From Schauerella aestuarii (GTDB lineage: Bacteria > Pseudomonadota > Gammaproteobacteria > Burkholderiales > Burkholderiaceae_B), in NCBI RefSeq assembly GCF_009866805.1, contig NZ_SIZW01000041.1, positions 310,001 through 374,000 of the forward strand: a DNA stretch of 64,000 nt, read 5' to 3'. The position numbers were made by a program, and so were the translations under genes. The notes beneath the pieces are model-generated. The model saw only the letters and a program-made list of their open reading frames with translations. It made no database searches and was not told where the DNA came from. Shown piece after piece: positions 46,199 to 54,343 of this stretch (position 1 is its first letter; every line of letters starts with the position of its first letter).

Positions 46199-47353
46199 AT
46201 GGAACAACTTATCCCTTTCGAGTACGGCACCTTGCGTGTCATCTGGTGGGCCCTGATGGGCGTGCTGCTGATCGGCTTCGCCGTCATGGACGGCTTCGAT
46301 CTGGGTGTGGCGGCGCTGTTGCCGGTGCTGGGCCGCAACGACGGCGAACGCCGCATTCTGCTCAACGTGGTGGGACCGGTCTGGGAAGGCAACCAGGTGT
46401 GGCTCATCACTGCGGGTGGCGCGTTGTTTGCCGCCTGGCCGTTGATCTACGCCGCATCGTTTTCGGCGTTCTATCTGGCGATGATGCTCGTGCTGGTCGC
46501 GCTGATCTTGCGTCCGGTCGGCTTCAAATATCGCAGCAAGCTGACGGATCCCACCTGGCGCCGCACCTGGGATGGCGTGCTGTGCTTCTCGGGTGTGGTG
46601 GCCGCGCTGGTCTTCGGTGTGGCGATGGGCAATCTGATCGGCGGCACGCCGATAGGCATGGATGCCAATAGTCTGCGTCCGATGTGGCACGGCAGTTTCT
46701 TCAGCCTCTTTACGCCGTTCACCCTGTTTGCAGGCGTGCTGTCGGTGGTCATGCTCGCAATGCATGGCGCGGTGTTGCTGGCGTGGCGCACGGGTGAACC
46801 GATCGCCTCGCGGGCGCGCGCCTGGGGAATGCTGTTCGCGGTGTTGACCGCGGCACTGTTTGCCCTGGGCGGCGTGTGGGTGGCGCACGGTATCGATGGT
46901 CACGTCATCACCAGCGCCGTCGATCCGCACGGGCCAGCCAATCCCATGCTCAAAACCGTCGCGGTGAGCGCGGGCGCGTGGATGAACAATTTCACGACCT
47001 ATCCGGCCATGTGGCTGGGCCCGATCGCCGGCGTGGCAGGCGCGTTGCTGGCGGCGGTGCTCCTGGCAGTGCGTGCCCGGGTCACGGCGTTCCTGGCATC
47101 GGCCGTCTCGATCGGCGGTGTGATCGCCACCGTGGGCTTTGCGATGTTCCCCTTCATCATGCCGTCGTCTTTTGAGGCGCGTGCCGGCCTCACCGTATGG
47201 GATGCGTCGTCGAGCCTGATGACGTTGTGGATCATGTTGCTCGCGGTGTGTTTCTTTCTGCCCATCATCACCGTCTACACCTCCTGGGTGTATCGCGTGA
47301 TGCGCGGTGAAGTCAATCAATCGACGGTGGACGACAGTCCCCACGCATACTGA
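46199..47353 (+). CDS. cydB: Cytochrome bd ubiquinol oxidase subunit II
   Basis: 384 residues with about nine transmembrane helices. LRVIWWALMGVLLIGFAVMD followed by GFDLGVAALLP, and NVVGPVWEGNQVWLITAGGA, are CydB signatures. FKYRSKLTDPTWRRTWDGVL and MLAMHGAVLLAWRTGEPI follow, then PSSFEARAGLTVWDASSSLM near the C-terminus. Starts 12 bp after cydA. Forms the core dimer with CydA. Confidence 0.97.
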   Translation: MEQLIPFEYGTLRVIWWALMGVLLIGFAVMDGFDLGVAALLPVLGRNDGERRILLNVVGPVWEGNQVWLITAGGALFAAWPLIYAASFSAFYLAMMLVLVALILRPVGFKYRSKLTDPTWRRTWDGVLCFSGVVAALVFGVAMGNLIGGTPIGMDANSLRPMWHGSFFSLFTPFTLFAGVLSVVMLAMHGAVLLAWRTGEPIASRARAWGMLFAVLTAALFALGGVWVAHGIDGHVITSAVDPHGPANPMLKTVAVSAGAWMNNFTTYPAMWLGPIAGVAGALLAAVLLAVRARVTAFLASAVSIGGVIATVGFAMFPFIMPSSFEARAGLTVWDASSSLMTLWIMLLAVCFFLPIITVYTSWVYRVMRGEVNQSTVDDSPHAY

Positions 47354-47369
47354 TCAGGAGGCATGCACC

Positions 47370-47510
47370 ATGTGGTACTTCTCTTGGATTCTCGGCTTGA
47401 GCCTGGCCTGCGCATTCGGCATTCTGAATGCAATGTGGTTCGAGTTGCGCGAAGGGCATTCACACGATCCCTTCCGTCCCGTCGACCCGATGTCGCCGGC
47501 TGACGAGTAA
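47370..47510 (+). CDS. cydX: Cytochrome bd oxidase small subunit CydX
   Basis: 46 residues, one transmembrane helix (MWYFSWILGLSLACAFGILN, then AMWFELRE). The MWYFSWILG start and the terminal helix with Glu near the membrane boundary are the CydX hallmark; it stabilizes the heme-containing subunits. RBS AGGAGG at 47356-47361. It follows cydB by 16 bp and precedes cydD by 5 bp. Confidence 0.95.
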   Translation: MWYFSWILGLSLACAFGILNAMWFELREGHSHDPFRPVDPMSPADE

Positions 47511-47515
47511 GTCGT

Positions 47516-49357
47516 ATGAGCCACGCTGCGCCTCGCATCGCTACATTGCCGGGACCGCTCGCGCCCGCCGGCAGGCGTCTGGCGCCTGCTGCCGAAACGC
47601 GCGTGCCCACCGCCGATTCGGGCGAGCGGGTGCGCGCACGGGTGCACATGCGGTGGCTGTCGGGTCATGCGCGACTTGCACGTCGGGCGTTGCTATGGGC
47701 AACGGCGCTGCCGTTGGTTGCCGGCGTCGCGTTGGTGGTGCAGGCCTGGCTGCTGGCCGCGGTGATCGATCGCGTCGTGACGCACGGTGCGCCGCTTGCC
47801 GACGAATGGCGAAGTGTGGGCACGGTCGCCGCATTGTGGGCGCTGCGCACTGGGTTGAACTGGGCGGGCGAGCGGGCGGGCACGCGCGCCGCCGAAACCA
47901 TCAAGTACGACATTCGAACCTCGCTCTTCGCGCGACTGGCGGCGCTGGGGCCAGGATGGACGCGGGCCCGGCGCTCGGGCGAACTCGCCGGTGCCCTGGT
48001 CGATCAAGTCGACGCGATCGAAGGGTATTTTGCGCGCTATCTGCCATCGATGATCGCCGCCACCGTGTTGCCGATTGCGTTTTCGGTGGTGCTCATGCCC
48101 GCTGATATCGTGGCGGCGCTGGTGCTGCTGGTGACCGCGCCGCTGATCCCGGTATTCATGGCGCTGGTGGGGTGGGGCGCTGAAGCGGCCAGCCGCCGGC
48201 ATCAACGTGCGATGTCGCGGTTGACCGGGTTCTTCGCCGACCGGCTGCGCGGTGCAGCCACCCTTAAATTGTTTGGCCGCGCGCAAGCTGAAAGTCAGGC
48301 CGTTGCAGCGGCCAGCCATGCGCTGCGCGAACGCACGATGACGGTGTTGCGCATTGCATTTCTGTCTTCTGCCGTGCTGGAGTTTTTCGCGGCACTGGGC
48401 GTGGCGGGCGTGGCCACCTATTTCGGATTGAGTTATCTGGGATTTCTCGACCTGCGCAGCACGCCGCTGACGTTGAGCATCGGCATGTTCTGTTTGTTCA
48501 TGGCGCCTGAGGTCTATGCGCCGCTGCGGCAGTTTGCCGCGAATTATCACGACCGGGCGGCGGCACGCGCTGCCGTCGCCCAACTCGACGTCATGTTCGA
48601 GGGGCTGCCCACTCAGGATCGGGCGCAGCACGAAGGCGTGCGTCCCGCTGTGAATGCGCGCGGCGCCGCGGTGCTGGTCGAGGGGCTTCGCGTGTCGCAC
48701 GCGCCTGACGCCACGCCGGTGCTGTGCGACGTCGCATGGAGCGTGGCGCCCGGCGAGCACGTCGCCTTGATGGGGGCGAGTGGCGCTGGAAAATCGACGC
48801 TGCTGGAGGTGTTGGCACGGCTGCGCACCGATGGCGACAGTGTGCGGCTCGATGACGTCGCACTGAGCAAGTGGGACGAAGGCGCATTGCGATCGCGGGT
48901 GGCCTGGATCGGTCAAAAGCCCTTTCTGCTTGCGGGCTCGATTGCCGACAATATCAGGGTGGGCGTGCCTGACGCGAGCGATGACCAGGTAAGGCATGCC
49001 GCCGACATGGCGTGTGTGACCGATTTTGCCCGGCACCTGCCCGATGGGTTGAACACCTTGCTCGATGCACGATCGCGCGGCGTGTCGGGGGGACAGGCAC
49101 AACGCATCGCGCTGGCGCGGCTTTATCTTCGCGACCCCGCATTGATTCTTCTCGATGAACCCACCGCACATCTGGATGCGCAGACGGCGGCGCGGGTGAT
49201 CGACAACCTATTGCAATTTGCCGAGCATCGCACGCTGGTCCTGGCCACGCATGATGCCGCCATCGCTGCGCGCATGCAGCAGACCGTTACCCTGGCGGCA
49301 GGCCGGATCGTGGCGTGCGGCGCGGCGGCCGCCGAGTGCGGCAAGAGGCACGTATGA
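47516..49357 (+). CDS. cydD: Thiol reductant/heme ABC exporter subunit CydD
   Basis: 613 residues. One half of the heterodimeric CydDC ABC transporter needed for cytochrome bd assembly; proposed substrates are glutathione, cysteine and heme. The N-terminal membrane domain is followed by an ATPase domain with Walker A LMGASGAGKSTLLEVLARL, Q-loop WIGQKPFLLAGSIADNIR, signature VSGGQAQRIALARLYL and Walker B LILLDEPTAHLDAQTAARV. An unusually long about 40-residue N-terminal extension rich in Ala/Pro/Arg precedes the first helix. Its stop overlaps cydC by 4 bp. Confidence 0.94.
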   Translation: MSHAAPRIATLPGPLAPAGRRLAPAAETRVPTADSGERVRARVHMRWLSGHARLARRALLWATALPLVAGVALVVQAWLLAAVIDRVVTHGAPLADEWRSVGTVAALWALRTGLNWAGERAGTRAAETIKYDIRTSLFARLAALGPGWTRARRSGELAGALVDQVDAIEGYFARYLPSMIAATVLPIAFSVVLMPADIVAALVLLVTAPLIPVFMALVGWGAEAASRRHQRAMSRLTGFFADRLRGAATLKLFGRAQAESQAVAAASHALRERTMTVLRIAFLSSAVLEFFAALGVAGVATYFGLSYLGFLDLRSTPLTLSIGMFCLFMAPEVYAPLRQFAANYHDRAAARAAVAQLDVMFEGLPTQDRAQHEGVRPAVNARGAAVLVEGLRVSHAPDATPVLCDVAWSVAPGEHVALMGASGAGKSTLLEVLARLRTDGDSVRLDDVALSKWDEGALRSRVAWIGQKPFLLAGSIADNIRVGVPDASDDQVRHAADMACVTDFARHLPDGLNTLLDARSRGVSGGQAQRIALARLYLRDPALILLDEPTAHLDAQTAARVIDNLLQFAEHRTLVLATHDAAIAARMQQTVTLAAGRIVACGAAAAECGKRHV

Positions 49358-51024
49358 CAACAGTATGGCGCTGGTTGTTGCCCTTGTATGCCGAGCGTGC
49401 CGGGCGTCTGGCCGCTACCGTGGCCCTGGCGTTGATCGCCGTGGCCGCCGGCGTGGGCCTGCTCGGGGTGTCTGGGTGGTTTTTGACGGGGGCGGCGTTG
49501 GCGGGTGCGTTATCCACCTTCAATCTTTTCGTGCCGTCGGCGCTCGTGCGCATGCTGTCGTTCGTGCGCATCGGCGCGCGCTATTCGGAGCGGCTCGTGG
49601 GGCATGCCGCCACGCTGCACCTGCTTGCCGATCTGCGTCAACGCGTGTTCGACAATGCGTTGCAGCGCTCGCCGCGCAAACTTGCCGCTTTTCGCGGCGG
49701 CGATCTGGTCGCGCGCCTTACGGGCGACGTGGATGCGCTCGATGCCGTGTTCTTGTTCGTGGCGGTCCCTTTGGTGACCGCGCTGCTGTCGGGCGCCGTG
49801 ATGACGGCCGTGCTGCATGCCTGGACCCCGGCCGCCGCGCCGATCTTTGCCGGCTTGGCGCTGGCAGTCGTGCTGGGTACTCCGATGCTGCTCGTTTCAG
49901 CATCGCGTCGTCCGGGCCGCGACGCGCAGGCCCAGGCCGGCGCATTGCGCACGGAAGTACTCGATCTGGTCGAAGGCCACGATGCCTTGTTGGGGCTGGG
50001 CGCCTTGACCGACACGCAAGCGCGATTTGCGGCGCAGTGCGCACAGGCCGCGGCGGCGCGCAAGCGCCTGGCTGGATTGGCCGTCAATGGGCACGCCCTG
50101 GCGCATCTGGTGGCGGGTGCCGCCACACTGACGGTGCTGGTCGCGGGGATCGATGCCGTACGCGACGGCACATTGAGCGGTGCCTTGATGGCTGGCCTGG
50201 TCTTCGCCACGATGGCGTATTTCGAATCGGTGGGTGCGGTGGTGCGCGGCGCGGCGCGGCTGGGCGCGGCGCGTGCCGCCGCCGAACGCATCGACGCCGT
50301 GCTGCAGGCCGGTGACGATCCGCGCGATCCCGCACAGCCGCAGGCCCTCCCGGCGCAAGGGGCCATCGTGCTCGACGGTGTCGATTACGCCTACCCGGCG
50401 CGCGGGTCGCTGCCGCCGCAGCGGGTGCTGCACCAAGTGTCGTTGCAGATCGATGCCGGCGAACGAGTGGCGTTGCGGGGCGCCAGCGGTTCCGGTAAAT
50501 CGACGTTGCTCAATCTCTTGATGCGTCTGGAAGACCCCACCGCGGGCGCGGTGCGCTACGCAGGCCGCGACTTGCGTGATGCCGCTCAGGCCGAGGTGCA
50601 TCGGCGTTTCGCGCTGCTCACACAGGATGCGCCGATCTTTCTGGGCACCTTGCGCACCAATCTGCTGGTGGGCAACGGCGCGGCCGGCGAAGCGGATCTA
50701 TGGCGGGTGCTCGATGCGGCCCGGCTGGGTGATTTTGTGCGCACGCTGCCACAGGGCCTGGACACCTGGACCGACGAGTCGGGCGGTTCGCTCTCGGCCG
50801 GGCAGGCGCGCCGCTTGTGTCTCGCGCGTGCGCTGCTTTCGCCGGCACCTGTATTGGTGCTGGACGAGCCGACCGTGGGCCTGGACGACGTTACCGAACA
50901 GACCTTCCTCACCGATCTGGCGACGGCGGCGAGCGGTCGCACGGTCATCCTGGCCACCCATGCCGCGCTGCCGGCGGGTGCGGTGCATCGCGTGTTGCGA
51001 TTGATGGACGGAAATCTGGTCTAA
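49354..51024 (+). CDS. cydC: Thiol reductant/heme ABC exporter subunit CydC
   Basis: 556 residues from the ATG at 49354. A membrane domain with VGLLGVSGWFLTGAALAGAL, SFVRIGARYSERLVGHAATL and FRGGDLVARLTGDVDALDAV, typical of CydC, precedes the ATPase domain: Walker A RGASGSGKSTLLNLLMRL, Q-loop LLTQDAPIFLGTLRTNLL, signature LSAGQARRLCLARALLS and Walker B VLVLDEPTVGLDDVTEQTF. It completes the bd-oxidase operon; apt starts 54 bp later. Confidence 0.94.
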   Translation: MTTVWRWLLPLYAERAGRLAATVALALIAVAAGVGLLGVSGWFLTGAALAGALSTFNLFVPSALVRMLSFVRIGARYSERLVGHAATLHLLADLRQRVFDNALQRSPRKLAAFRGGDLVARLTGDVDALDAVFLFVAVPLVTALLSGAVMTAVLHAWTPAAAPIFAGLALAVVLGTPMLLVSASRRPGRDAQAQAGALRTEVLDLVEGHDALLGLGALTDTQARFAAQCAQAAAARKRLAGLAVNGHALAHLVAGAATLTVLVAGIDAVRDGTLSGALMAGLVFATMAYFESVGAVVRGAARLGAARAAAERIDAVLQAGDDPRDPAQPQALPAQGAIVLDGVDYAYPARGSLPPQRVLHQVSLQIDAGERVALRGASGSGKSTLLNLLMRLEDPTAGAVRYAGRDLRDAAQAEVHRRFALLTQDAPIFLGTLRTNLLVGNGAAGEADLWRVLDAARLGDFVRTLPQGLDTWTDESGGSLSAGQARRLCLARALLSPAPVLVLDEPTVGLDDVTEQTFLTDLATAASGRTVILATHAALPAGAVHRVLRLMDGNLV

Positions 51025-51078
51025 GCGCGGCGGCGCGGTTATAGTTGCCCCTGCTTCATTCTCCCAGGCCGCATTTTC

Positions 51079-51630
51079 ATGCAGACCGACAACGTCGAAC
51101 TGATTCGACGCACCATTCGCAGCGTGTCCGATTGGCCCAAACCCGGCGTCACGTTTCGCGACATCACCCCGGTGCTCCAGGACCCGCGCACCTTTCGCGT
51201 GCTTATCGATCTATTCGTTTATCGATATATGCGGCAACGACTCGATGTGGTGGCGGGCGTCGATGCGCGCGGCTTCATCGTCGGCAGCGTGTTGGCCTAT
51301 GAACTGAACCTGGGTTTCGTTCCCGTACGCAAGAAGGGCAAGTTGCCCTCGCGCACGGTCACCGAGGATTACACGCTCGAGTACGGTAATGCGTCGGTGG
51401 AGATGCATGCCGATTCGGTGCGCACGGGCCAACGCGTGCTGCTGGTCGACGATCTGATTGCGACCGGCGGCACCATGATCGCCGCGATCAAGCTCCTGCA
51501 GCGGTTGGGCGCCAACGTGGTCGAAGCCGCGTCGATCATCGATCTGCCGGAACTCGGCGGCTCGGAAGCGATTGCGAAAACGGGTACGCCCCTGTTCTCG
51601 GTGTGCAGCTTTACCAACGACGCACCCTGA
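51079..51630 (+). CDS. apt: Adenine phosphoribosyltransferase
   Basis: 183 residues. Purine salvage enzyme making AMP from adenine and [24 protein letters not shown] at the N-terminus and [20 protein letters not shown] precede [19 protein letters not shown]. The PRPP loop is [20 protein letters not shown]. The length is typical (E. coli 183). Same strand as cydC; it may be transcribed from its own promoter in the 54-bp gap or by read-through. Confidence 0.96.
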   Translation: MQTDNVELIRRTIRSVSDWPKPGVTFRDITPVLQDPRTFRVLIDLFVYRYMRQRLDVVAGVDARGFIVGSVLAYELNLGFVPVRKKGKLPSRTVTEDYTLEYGNASVEMHADSVRTGQRVLLVDDLIATGGTMIAAIKLLQRLGANVVEAASIIDLPELGGSEAIAKTGTPLFSVCSFTNDAP

Positions 51631-51714
51631 TCCTGCCACGCTGGTTGCACGGCGGCGCATCACCTCGCGCCGTCATGTGACGGCCGTGCGCGCAGCATGC
51701 CTTCCAACGTCGCG

Positions 51715-52614
51715 CTACGCTGTGCTTTCCGTCAGGCGCGGCTGGATGAAATCCAGAAACGCGCGCGTCTTGGCGGGCGGCGTGCGTGACGGCAGCAGCG
51801 CGAAAAGCGGGATCGGCGTCAAGCTCCATTCCGGCAACACCCGCACCAGCCCACCGTTGGCAATCGCGCGTTCCATCGCCGCGAACACCGGCAGCGGCGT
51901 GATGCCCAAGCCTTGGCCCGCTATGCGGCCGCTTACCCCGATGTTGTTTGCCGCCAGGCGTCCCGAGACCTTGACGCGCTGCACCTGTGCGCCCGAATGC
52001 AGCATCCAGTACGAATACGCATCGGTCATGTCGGGGCGCAGACACTCGTGATGTGCGAGATCGGACGGCACGCGCGGCTCCCCATAGCGTTCAAGATACG
52101 CGGGCGCCGCGAACAGATGATGCTGCATCAACACGAGTTGTCGTGAGATCAGCGTGGAATCGGGCTGCTGGCCGAACCGCAACACCAGATCGAATGGATT
52201 GCTGATCGGATCGATGGGCCGCATGCTCAGGTCGAGATCGCATTCGATCTCAGGATACGTTTCGGTAAACGGTCCGATGACGGCGGGCAGGAACAACTGC
52301 GCCAGGCTGGTCGGGATCGAGATGCGCAACCGGCCCTTGGGCTGCACCGCCATCGTCAGCAACTGATCGTGCGCCACGCGCGCTTCGTCGACGATATGCC
52401 TGCAGCGCTCGAAGTACAGCGTGCCGGCCTCCGTAAGCGTCAGGCGCCGGGTGCTGCGCGTCAACAACTTCATTCCGATCGCTTGCTCGAGCTCCGTCAC
52501 GCGCTTGGACACGGTCGTGGTCGGCAGGCCGAGCGCCTGCGCGGCGTGGCTGAAATTTCCTAGTTTGGCGACTTCGACGAAAACGGCAATGTCGTTGAGT
52601 TGGACGTCTTCCAC
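51715..52614 (-). CDS. LysR-family transcriptional regulator
   Basis: 299 residues from the GTG at 52614, which gives the standard LysR start (VEDVQLNDIAVFVEVAKLGN). The frame is open further upstream but that part is not LysR-like. The N-terminal winged HTH (FSHAAQALGLPTTTVSKRVT, ELEQAIGMKLLTRSTRRLTL) is of the CrgA/DsdC-like Burkholderiales subgroup. The C-terminal effector domain follows (GRLRISIPTSLAQLFLPAVI, FDLVLRFGQQPDSTLISRQL). It diverges from the porin gene, so porin control is possible. Inducer unknown. Confidence 0.88.
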   Translation of the reverse strand: MEDVQLNDIAVFVEVAKLGNFSHAAQALGLPTTTVSKRVTELEQAIGMKLLTRSTRRLTLTEAGTLYFERCRHIVDEARVAHDQLLTMAVQPKGRLRISIPTSLAQLFLPAVIGPFTETYPEIECDLDLSMRPIDPISNPFDLVLRFGQQPDSTLISRQLVLMQHHLFAAPAYLERYGEPRVPSDLAHHECLRPDMTDAYSYWMLHSGAQVQRVKVSGRLAANNIGVSGRIAGQGLGITPLPVFAAMERAIANGGLVRVLPEWSLTPIPLFALLPSRTPPAKTRAFLDFIQPRLTESTA

Positions 52615-52943
52615 GCGTGGCCTGTGTGTTGGATGGCGATCGGATGGGGACCGCGACGAGAGCGTGATTGTATGCCGCGAGCCGGCCGCGATGTGGCGGG
52701 CGACGTGCCGAGATATGGACGACGCGACCGGTGCCGCATGGGCCTTGCGCGCAATGGCGCATGCCGCGTTCGATGTGGGCGAAAAGCAACTGATTGCGGG
52801 GTTTGGCAGACGCCAGCCCCCGTGAATCAGTCTGAGAATGTGGGCTTGCCACACCGCTCCCAGGCGGTGCGAAAGAGACTTGAATTCACCCGGTCAAGGC
52901 CGGAGATCAACAGTCTTTTTCGATCACCATCAAGGGCGACATC
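52615..52943. other. Divergent intergenic region between LysR gene and porin
   Basis: 329 bp with no credible gene. LysR-type regulators usually bind a T-N11-A palindrome in such divergent spacers; I could not point to one with confidence. The last 60 bp are AT-richer and run into the porin start, where a purine-rich stretch AAGGGCGACATC acts as a weak RBS. Confidence 0.45.
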
Positions 52944-54194
52944 ATGCAAAAAATCTGGACGAAACGCGCGCTGGGCGTGGCATTGGCAGCAGCGGGCCTG
53001 GCGGGTGCCGCCACCGCATCCGCGCAAGAATCCGCCATCACGCTCTATGGCATTCTGGACGCCGGCGTCGGGCACGAGCGCGTGTCCTTCGATACCTACG
53101 CGCCGCGCGCGAATCTGAACGCGCCGCGCGTGGCCAACGGCCGCGTGCATCAAAGCCGCACCGGTGCCATCGGCGGCGTGCTGAGCGGCTCGCGGTTCGG
53201 CATGCGCGGTACGCACGGCCTGGGCAACGGCAGCTACGCCAACTTCAAACTCGAATCCGGATTCAACACGTTGAATGGTCAATCGGGGCAGGGCGGCCGC
53301 CTGTTCGGGCGCGACGCCTGGGTGGGTCTGGGCAATTCGAGCTGGGGCGAGTTGCGCGTGGGCCGCCAGGGCAACGGTGGCGACAAGTACCTGGGAACGA
53401 TCGATCCCTTCGGTACGGCTTACGGTGTGTCGGGTGTGGATACCGTCATGGGCGTCTCGGTGCGCGGCGACAACATGGTGTCGTACCACACCCCCAATAT
53501 CAACGGCTTCGAAATCATGACCGGCTACTCGTTCCAGGTGGACGATGGCATGAACGAAGGCGACGAAGCTTTTGCCACGGCAAACAGCACGCGCCTGTTC
53601 ACTGCCGGGCTCAAGTATGCGTCGGGCCCCTTCACGATGGTTGCCACCTACGATCGCCTCAATCCGCGCAACAACGCCACGAACGATCGGGACGATGGCC
53701 GACCCGGCAAGGCCGAGGCGCGTCTGCAGGCGTTCATGGTGGGCGGTGTGTACGACTTCGAAGTTTTCCGCTTGAGTGCCGCCTACAGCAACACGCGCGA
53801 CGGTTGGCTGGGCACGAAAAACCTGGGCCGCATGCCGTTCGGCAGCGATGTGGCATTCGATCCGGATAGCGGCGGCATTGGCGGCATGCAAGAGCCGAAA
53901 GCGCGTTGGGGCGACTTCGCCCTGGCCAATGGCTTCCGTTCACACGCGACGATGTTGGGTGTGGCCATTCCGTTTGGCGCCAATGAGGTCTATGGCTCGT
54001 GGCAGCGCGCCACGGCCAACAACAAAAAGCTGACGGGTGGCGATTCCACGTTCAGCGTGTATGCCTTGGGCTACAAGCACGCGCTGTCCAAGCGCACGGA
54101 TCTGTATGCCTATGGCGCTTACACCACAAACTACGCGTTCGTGGATAACGCGAAGGGGCAATCCTTCGGTGTGGGCATGCGCCACGCGTTCTGA
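52944..54194 (+). CDS. Gram-negative trimeric porin
   Basis: 416 residues. A signal peptide (VALAAAGLAGAATASAQ) precedes a mature start ESAITLYGILDAGVGHERVS, the betaproteobacterial general-porin opening. QSRTGAIGGVLSGSRFGMRG, YANFKLESGFNTLNGQ, GRDAWVGLGNSSWGELRVGR and GVSVRGDNMVSYHTPNINGF give successive beta-strands and the loop-3 region. The C-terminus GVGMRHAF ends in the Phe needed for outer-membrane assembly. A forward terminator follows at 54222. Likely OmpQ/Omp32-type anion-preferring channel, specificity not predictable. Confidence 0.93.
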   Translation: MQKIWTKRALGVALAAAGLAGAATASAQESAITLYGILDAGVGHERVSFDTYAPRANLNAPRVANGRVHQSRTGAIGGVLSGSRFGMRGTHGLGNGSYANFKLESGFNTLNGQSGQGGRLFGRDAWVGLGNSSWGELRVGRQGNGGDKYLGTIDPFGTAYGVSGVDTVMGVSVRGDNMVSYHTPNINGFEIMTGYSFQVDDGMNEGDEAFATANSTRLFTAGLKYASGPFTMVATYDRLNPRNNATNDRDDGRPGKAEARLQAFMVGGVYDFEVFRLSAAYSNTRDGWLGTKNLGRMPFGSDVAFDPDSGGIGGMQEPKARWGDFALANGFRSHATMLGVAIPFGANEVYGSWQRATANNKKLTGGDSTFSVYALGYKHALSKRTDLYAYGAYTTNYAFVDNAKGQSFGVGMRHAF

Positions 54195-54221
54195 TCGCAG
54201 GCGCTAGCGCAGGTTCAATGC

Positions 54222-54250
54222 AAAACCGTCTCCTGGCCAGAGACGGTTTT
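54222..54250 (+). terminator. Rho-independent terminator after the porin gene
   Basis: Eleven-bp stem AAAACCGTCTC / GAGACGGTTTT (54222-54232, 54240-54250) with a 7-base loop. The A/T ends make it bidirectional, serving the convergent ilvA as well. Confidence 0.92.
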
Positions 54251-54255
54251 AAGGT

Positions 54256-54343
54256 CATTCAGCGCTTAGGCATTCAGCGCTTAGGCATTCAGCGCTTCAG
54301 CCATTCAACGCGTCTGCCATTGAACGCGTCGGCCATTCAACGC
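54256..54343. repeat. Imperfect 15-16 bp tandem repeats, CATTCAGCGCTTAGG-like
   Basis: Six consecutive copies start at 54256, 54271, 54286, 54302, 54318 and 54334. The first two are identical (CATTCAGCGCTTAGG); later ones drift to CATTCAACGCGTCTGC, CATTGAACGCGTCGGC and CATTCAACGC. They fill the gap between the porin terminator and the stop codon of ilvA. Confidence 0.88.

Noticed and set aside
44807-47344. An 845-codon minus-strand open frame opposite cydA/cydB
   Set aside because: Antisense shadow, extremely His/Arg/Gln-rich, no recognisable motif or RBS.
52615-52854. Extended LysR reading frame starting at 52854
   Set aside because: The added 80 residues are unlike any LysR protein; the GTG at 52614 gives the standard length and start.
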